This document shows positions 18,729 through 25,112 of a stretch of 25,112 bases of DNA, in pieces. The notes beneath the pieces were generated by a model. That model saw only the letters and a list, made by a program, of their open reading frames with translations, was not told the DNA's origin and made no database searches. This DNA is from Triparma columacea (taxonomy: Eukaryota; Sar; Bolidophyceae; Parmales; Triparmaceae): contig BRYA01000481.1 of the NCBI GenBank assembly GCA_030267965.1, forward strand, positions 1 through 25,112. The letters are read 5' to 3'. Each line of letters starts with the position of its first letter. Within the stretch, counting starts at the first letter, position 1. Made by a program: the position numbers and the translations under genes.

Positions 18729-19462
18729 ATGAAGCTCTCTCTTGCACACCTTAAGAGCGATTATGTCGGTAGTAGCGCTCCTTGGGAGATTGAGAAGGAG
18801 AGGAAGGAGGAGAAGAAGAGGGTAGAGGGGGAGAAGAAGAGGAAGGAGATGGAGGGGTGGATGAGGGGGGGGAAGACGGTGGGGGGGGTTGGAGGTCAGG
18901 GGGTGATGGGCAACGCGAAGAGTGAGTTCTTCAAGTCGAGGAAGGCACACCCTGGGGGGCAGATAAGCTCCAATAAGATGGAGGCTACTTTCAAGTTCTT
19001 GAAGAAGAAGGAGGCGAGGGGGGAAGTCTTGTGAGTGCGGGGGATCTGGGTTTCGTCTTTTGTTCTTCTTGTGAATGTTCGTTGTCCTCACCCCACCCCA
19101 CGCCCCTTAGGACACCAAACGAACTCAGCATCATAGAAAAGTTCGTCGGAGTCGATCCTGCCGACCTAGCTACGCTCGACGAGAAGGCCAAGCTCGAGAA
19201 GAAGGAGAGGGACAAGAAGCAGAAGAAGCAGGGCGCCGCTGGGGGCGGGGGGGCGAACAAGGACTGCCGGGAAATACAGCTGGTGAAGACGAGGAAGAAA
19301 GGGAAGGCGGTGGAGGTTAAGAAGAAGGGGAAAGGGGGAGGGAAATGGAAGCAGAAGGAGGTCGTCAAGAACAAGAAGCAGGAACCAAAGGCCAAGTTTG
19401 GCAAAGCGAGGAGCCAGAGCGTTGAGGACATGCTCAACGGGGCGCTGGGGTCAAGGAGATGA
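18729..19462 (+). CDS. Unrecognised small lysine-rich protein
   Basis: Exon 1 is 18729-19030 (donor CTT|GTGAGT, phase 2) and exon 2 is 19111-19462 (acceptor CGCCCCTTAG), giving 217 residues. Without splicing the frame stops at once after the donor, and exon 2 opens with TPNELSIIEKFVGVDPADL in phase, which supports the 80-base intron. I do not recognise the family. The protein is very rich in lysine and glutamate, with clusters such as KKERDKKQKK and KKKGKGGGKWKQKE that could act as nuclear or nucleolar targeting signals or bind RNA. Between the clusters, SEFFKSRKAHPGGQ and NKMEATFKFLKKK look less biased and are the best probes for homologues. Its end is 118 bases from the convergent membrane protein gene. 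Confidence 0.75.
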
Positions 19463-19580
19463 GTGGACCAGAGAGAGGGGGCGTGATTTAACCCTCGCAG
19501 CTTTGGCGCGAGTCATTTCGATAAATACACACATTTTGGCACAGATAAATAATGGGGGTTATAATAATGGTTATCTAACC

Positions 19581-22500
19581 CTATATAAAGCCTGGGTTCA
19601 TGGTGGTGTCGCCGAGTCCCTCGCCCGCTCCCATGAAACTAAGTTTCTCTCTTTTCTTCTCCTCAAAGATCCCCCTTCTGCTGGCGTTAGCGATCATCCC
19701 CTTGCCTCTTGCACCCTTGGTTCCCCCCTCCCACAAACTCGTACGTTTTCCTCGATTTCGACGACCAGCGACCGTCGCAAGAGACGAACGCCGCCCGGTA
19801 CTGCTCTCCTCCTGCTTGTTGGAAGAACAGTTTCCAATAATTACAGTCACGAAAATAATGCCAACGAAAGAATAACACATTACTCCGTCAGCCCCTTTCC
19901 AATCAACATTTCTTTTTCCCCTCATGGTATAGTTCGCAAGTGAAAACAAACTGGCCATGACTAATCCAGCGATCTGAAATCGTCCCACGAAGTCCATGTT
20001 CAGCCGGCAGATGTTCTCGAGGGTAAACTTGCTGGTCTCGATTGAAATGTACAGAGTCTCTCTCCAGTATTCGCACAATATGACAAGCAGGAGCGGTAAG
20101 CAACCGACGGACAGGCCCGAACATTGTCTATGGTCTTTTAAGAGGGCGCCTTCCGTTAGCATGCCGTACTCCTCAATCCAGCAAGCCATCATCTCGGCGC
20201 AGATGATGAGGAACGGGAACGCGAGCTGAATAGTCTTCGGATAAACGACATTGTAGACATGATTATGCCGCACTTCCTGAGATTCGACCTCAACGGCGCT
20301 TTTATGTGCAAAGTGAATAACGACCGTCAAGACTATCTGCAAGACACAAGTCAGTGCGTCAGTTAGTATGGTCTCTTGATGTATGGTTGTCGACACCACT
20401 GCTGTTAAGACGATTGCAATGAGGAAAAAGATTTTCGTTGCAGACACAAATAAACGCCTCGAGTTCCTGTTCCCCGAATCCTTTCGTTCGTGAGGTTTTC
20501 TGAGATCAAAAAACTGCATGGCCGAAAAGCAAGGCCACATGAGAATCTCATTTGATTTGTAAAGGGCGAAGAAGAGAAGGGCCTCGTTACTGTCAGGGCC
20601 TGAGAAGGCTAGGAGGGCAAATGCGACGTAAATTTGGCTCATAATGAGCCAGGTTATCGCACTCATGATCCACACAAAAAGCGAGCTGGTTCGAGCATCT
20701 TCTACCTTAACGGCGTGGCGGGCCACTAGAGCGTTTAGGCTCTCCCAACTACGAAGCCAGGCGCGTCTTAATGTCCCGTAACGTTGAGTCGTTTCTTGCT
20801 CGAGATTCCCTGTCAGCTGCTCGTCGAGAAGAGACTTGAACTGGAAATGGTTTGTCTCCCAAAGTGCTAGTACGGCATAAAGGGTATAGAGAGCAATTGT
20901 TATCCCTTTATTGACCTTGCCCATGATTCCTGTGAGCCCTGCGCTGTAGGATCCAGGAATGATTTCTCGCGGTCTTGCTCCAAACGCCGCCAGCGTGAAG
21001 CCCCACGTTATGGCAATGCCAAAGAAACGAACGATGTATCCTGCGTCTACATTGCGAAATGCAATGGTATCTTTGTAACTCAAGTGCTGATTTGACATCT
21101 CAGAAACGAGGTAGAGGGCAGTGGTTGCCAGCAATTGTGATGTCACCAATAAATTGGAGTGCACAAGTATATCGCAGTCTCGAAAGTCCTCTTCTGTAAG
21201 GATGCATGAAGCTGTCTCTGCAAACAAAAAAACCACGGGACCAAATGCCCCAACAAAGTATTGGAGGGCATTTCTCAAATGCTTGTCGATCTATGAGCAC
21301 AGCAAAACGCGGCAAGCGTTGTGATGGAATTAGCATGGTCAAGGAGCTCGCGACGTGCGTGTTTATCGTCATCAATACTATACTATTCTGTTTCACTTTA
21401 ATCTCACCTGCGCGTCGGAATGCATCGCCATAAATTTCTTACCGCGAACGAACAATTTGAACAAAAGGAAGGGCACGGCAAAGGAAAGAGGAAACCAAAA
21501 CCAGGCCTTCCAGCCTAGGCCTCGGAATTGTCCCACTTCCTGTGATTCAGGGTTGTTACGGGCTTCGTCGATCAATTGTTTTCCTCGTTTAGTCAAGAAC
21601 ACGAGTCCACTGAGAGTGTAGGTGGATAGGAACTGAAGAGAAGAAGAAACAATGAACATGACTTTACCCTTCTTTCCATCGCCCTTGAGATTGCCGCACA
21701 TAAATAACCCAGCAAGGGTAAGGACAATTTGTCGGACGAAGGGTGAAAGTACCTCAATATGAACTGCCGCCTTGTGACCAATTGAGAACAACATGATTCC
21801 AAAAATTGGACAAAGGCAGCAAAGAAATATTATGACAAAATAGCATGCCAAAATAAACGGGGCAAATTTTGCCTGTCTCAGGGTGCGTAGAGTTCCGCGG
21901 ATCTGCTCCAAAACTTGAGCGACCTGGGGCAAGGCAGCAGCAAGGTGGTTTCCAGCTATCTCAGGAATGACAACAGAGAACATGAACGCGTATTGTAGGC
22001 CGATAATCGTCCAATCGAACCCATTCCGAGCACGCTCGCTAGTCATAATGTTGTTGGTGTAGCCGCCGTCCTGGGCTGCAGCGAAGTTGAACAAAGACAA
22101 GAAAGCGGCTGCAAGTAGAATCATGACAGCCAATTGCTCGCTGAACTTGAGGTCGAACCTGACAATGTTATCCCAGGTATATGAATCCTTTGAAAACGGC
22201 GCGATTAACACTGTAACTACTGTCCCGCACAAGATTGCGTAGCTCAAACCTATGTTGGCGTTACGGATATCGATACACTGGCACACATTGTTGGAAGGGT
22301 TGCAACCGATGCTGCAGAAGTGCTGTATGGGGTCATTTTCGCAGAGGGCGTCTACAGCTTCTTTGTCGTTGATTCTATCTCTATCTCTATCTCTCAATTT
22401 TTCGGCAATGCACGACACGCTTTCGCCTGCAAGGAACAACAGAGAGGTGAACGTTGATATCACTGAGGCTGGCAGTGTATGGTACACGAAGTCATTAACC

Positions 22501-23693
22501 TGCGAAGGGAACGGAATGAGGGGTAAAGGAGTTAACTATTTTGTTTTGTTTTGTTTTTTTGAGCGATGTAAGGAGCGTGCTCGTCCATGATTCTTACCTG
22601 CTGTGGCGTGAACTCGGACTTGATACGCTGGCACCGCTGCCTTAACCCCACGGTGACCCAGCAAGAAACGAATATTGGGCCTGTCAGGAAGGAGATCACG
22701 GCAGCACTACTTCTTACATGAAACATGAGAAGGCAGCGCGACGAAACCCCCATGAGAATACTCATTACTTGTAGAGGGCCAAGAAAGCGTTTCCTTGTCG
22801 GGTCAAACATGAAGATGAAAACGAAAGCCAGAATGTGCAGTGGCCAAAGGATATCGCAAGCGTAGATTGCGCCATTCTTTTCCTCCTCGTTGAAACGGGA
22901 GGGAGACAATAGGTCGATGGAGAAGCCGAGGTCGCCGTTCAACATGAGGGCCGAGAGTGTAAATACAACTGAGAAGCTTTGTGCCAGGAGAAGGAGAAAA
23001 GCCCAGATGGTGCTGCGCGGAGGAGTGAGTGTGGATGGAGAAGCGAAGCGACGGTTGAAAGGGGTCAAATACACTCCTGAGCGACAAGCAAGGGGAGTCT
23101 ACAACGAATTCGACCTCAACAAGCACTCCCCCTGGCAGGAAGAGGTTACAGAGCAAATGTGCACAGAAATGCTTCACTCCTGCTCGGAATGCCATTTCAC
23201 TTCTCGCCAATTCTCACCTAACTCGAGATTGTTCCACAGCGATTGGGGGCGAAACAGGGGAAGGAGGAGCATTGTCATGATCGGGAGCTTTCCGGGCTGA
23301 AGTTTTAATGAGGAGAGGATTGTGCATGAACTTCATGGTTCCTTGTCTATGCATAAGGAGCGAGTTGACGGTGAAATGGGATTCGTGCGAGCGCCTACAA
23401 TTAGTTTTCTGCATGTAATGCTCTGCGCTTCTCATGTCCCTTCTCGTGCTCTTTCCACTCCTCTCTCACAACACTCACCTTACTAACTCCGTCATCTCCA
23501 AATTCCGCTTACTGGAGTCATCACGGCCTGCTATGTGAGAAGTGCCGCCTCTAATCGATACCCTAGATCTACTTTCGCCTTTGGGGGAGAGAGTGGCGTC
23601 TAAGGGTGAGGAACAGTGAGCAGTTGGGCGATCGGAGGGGATGGGGGGGGGGGATAAAGTGGATTGGGGAGGGAGGGGGGAGGGGGGGGGCAT
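19581..23693 (-). CDS. Large multi-pass membrane protein with repeated E-x2-S/A-C motif
   Basis: Proposed exons are 23693-23479, 23394-23218, 23012-22598, 22499-21408 and 21290-19581, giving 1202 residues. The last three are well supported by acceptors TTCGCAG and CTCATAG, donors GTAAGA and GTGAGA, and kept phase 0; in each the reading frame extends past the apparent GTG or TTG start to an acceptor. The first two are less certain: both joins are phase 2, giving a soluble N-terminus with RQGTMKFMHNPLLIK before the first span TIWAFLLLLAQSFSVVF. Roughly 18-20 hydrophobic spans follow, with a soluble basic tail. A motif recurs: LFLAGESVSCIAE, FLFAETASCILTEE, IICAEMMACWIEE, weakly LLLAQSFSVV. GHKAAVHIE and AHKSAVEVE also echo each other. 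The protein seems built from duplicated membrane modules. Function unknown; a transporter, channel or receptor is possible. Confidence 0.75.
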
Positions 23694-25112
23694 TACGATG
23701 TCAATGACGCGCGAATGCTGCGGATCGCCCGGGGGCAGTACCGGAGAGGTGGACGGAGTAGTTGGGTTTGTGTTAGAGTGTTTGGATCCAAGTCAGGCAA
23801 CAGAAAATTTCGCATTTTTTAGTGATGAACGATTGGTGATAAATGCGATTAGCTTAGGTGCGTTAAGGTGCTCGTTGCGGTATGTGGCTGAGCGTGTGTG
23901 ACTGTGTTGAACCAATCGTCAATCGGTGCGTAGTTATGGTGCGCAGGTCAGGTACTAGAGTAATGTAATACACTATGAGACCGAGACAGAGAGTGTGGGG
24001 GGAAATGTATGTAATACACTACCTTTGGACTGAATGTCCATAGGGATCCCTACCAGGAGTTGCGCTACTATCTCCTACGAACAAAAAAGTAGTGGAAATT
24101 TTGGATGATAGACCTTCTCGTATACTTATGTTCAATTTTTATCATATTTAATTTTCAACAGAAATATTTGATTACTAAAAATGCTACTTAAAAACGCAAA
24201 ATAGCTATTTTTAGAAACGCTTAGTATCAATTAAAAATATCTTAGATGTCCATAAATACTTCAATAATAATTCCTAGTGGAAATCAATATGAAAAAAGAC
24301 AAACCTCAATTTTTAATATTTCTAAATTATTTGATTTCATATTTAGATATCACATACTCATTAAATTGAACAAAGTTGTTTGTAAAGTAAGTCAGATATA
24401 TTAGAAATTCTTCGAGATGAAATAAAATTTTGTGCAAAATTTTTTTGCATTTTTTTCGCCAGGAACTTGAGGGACTGGTGATACTCTCTCTGACACGTAA
24501 CTTGCGCTTTCCCCCCTGTAAATAACAGGTTTTCATTACAGTGCTCTCTCAATTCTCAACTCCCTAAATCTGCCTCCCCTCTGTCGAGGCTTTCTGAGGT
24601 TCCACACATATTCAAATTGAAATTGCCTCGTGCCAGTCCGTTTTGGAAGGCCTTTTTCCTTTTGATACAGCACGAGGCTACGACGAAGCCTGTCAAACCC
24701 TTCTCTTCGCAGTTGCAACTCAGTCCCCATCCCCCCGCCAAAAAAGCCAAAAAAAAATCATGTCAGTTTTCAGTTTTCAACCCGAGTTAAAATTACGGGA
24801 TTTCATCTTCGGTGGTGCCGCGATTAGAAGATGGGCCCGGTCCCAATTTTGGAAAGAATGGGTACAACCATGCTGCGCGTTGTTTTGTGTTTGTGAAGGG
24901 TTTTTGTGTGTATATTATTTAGGTTAGTAGGTTGTCGTAGATTCGCGCCAAGTGGGTTGGTGTTGGGTTTGGGTGGTAGTTTTTGTGTCATCCTCGTTGT
25001 ATCTCGTTTCTACGTTTTCCAATCGATCGTCATCTCCGTCGTTGCTGTCATGTTTGTATGGTTATTACATTCCAACCTCTTGAAGATCCTCCCCCCCCCC
25101 CCCCATCCCCCC
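23694..25112. other. Gene-poor region with AT-rich island and poly-C end
   Basis: I find no gene that I can support in these 1.4 kb. About 24110-24470 is strongly AT-rich, unlike the flanking DNA, and has no long open frame. A 13-base direct repeat ATGTAATACACTA lies at 23963-23975 and 24009-24021. Short open frames occur, for example plus 24643-24927 (94 codons), but they show no recognisable motif. The window ends in a run of fourteen Cs (25091-25104) and further Cs. The start of the large membrane protein gene at 23693 implies its promoter lies just inside this region. Confidence 0.5.

Noticed and set aside
21278..23074. Separate genes starting at 23074, 22487 and 21278
   Set aside because: These frames begin with GTG or TTG, not ATG, and each is preceded in phase by a splice acceptor, so they are internal exons.
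22803..23210. Open frame of 135 codons on the minus strand
   Set aside because: Overlaps the first membrane exon of the large membrane protein in another frame and has no supporting features.
23077..23278. Alternative first exon starting at 23278, joined to an acceptor at 23077
   Set aside because: It keeps phase, but the route through 23394-23218 to the better pyrimidine-rich acceptor at 23013 gives a longer, more natural N-terminus; it remains a fallback.
24643..24927. Open frame of 94 codons on the plus strand
   Set aside because: No recognisable domain, no neighbouring exons that I could join, and the composition is like the surrounding intergenic DNA.
24999..25112. Poly-C end read as a telomere
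   Set aside because: It lacks the TAA spacer of this organism's telomere repeat; it is a homopolymer run at the window edge.

Overview
The window is the left end of a eukaryotic nuclear chromosome. It opens with about eleven copies of the telomere repeat CCCTAA (bases 1-69), and everything inward is protein-coding DNA broken by short GT-AG introns, mostly 84-272 bases with GTGAG-type donors. Two axonemal genes (DRC1 and a CFAP73/CCDC42-type gene) imply a motile flagellum, and a histidinol dehydrogenase implies histidine synthesis. That pair excludes animals and points to a flagellate protist or alga. A stramenopile alga such as a bolidophyte is my best guess, but this is inference from family impressions, not a search.

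Layout. 1-69 telomere. 70-560 subtelomere with almost no G on this strand and a decayed repeat. 561-4582 (-) multi-pass membrane protein; I rebuild it as a long last exon preceded by two 33-base mini-exons and a first exon starting at 4582. 5162-8129 (-) protein kinase, RING finger and twelve nearly identical WD40 repeats joined through one intron, with one apparent frameshift in the kinase. 8292-10950 (+) DRC1, five exons. 11144-12711 (-) histidinol dehydrogenase, two exons, 431 residues. 12968-13885 and 13887-16292 (-) two unrecognised genes that touch or form one gene. 16741-18295 (-) CFAP73/CCDC42-like coiled-coil protein, four exons. 18729-19462 (+) small lysine-rich protein, two exons. 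19581-23693 (-) large multi-pass membrane protein, five exons. 23694-25112 no gene that I can support, with an AT-rich island and a terminal poly-C run.

Function. DRC1 (nexin-dynein regulatory complex) and CFAP73 (modifier-of-inner-arms complex) act on the same axonemal doublet, so 8-18 kb is loosely a flagellar neighbourhood, interrupted by a metabolic gene. The most unusual locus is the kinase-RING-WD40 gene. Its WD40 repeats are almost identical except at a few positions per repeat that differ in nearly every blade. Fungal NACHT-WD40 recognition proteins show that pattern, so a self-homogenising recognition receptor is a reasonable hypothesis. All exon joins were worked out by hand from splice signals, reading phase and family lengths; no transcript evidence was available.
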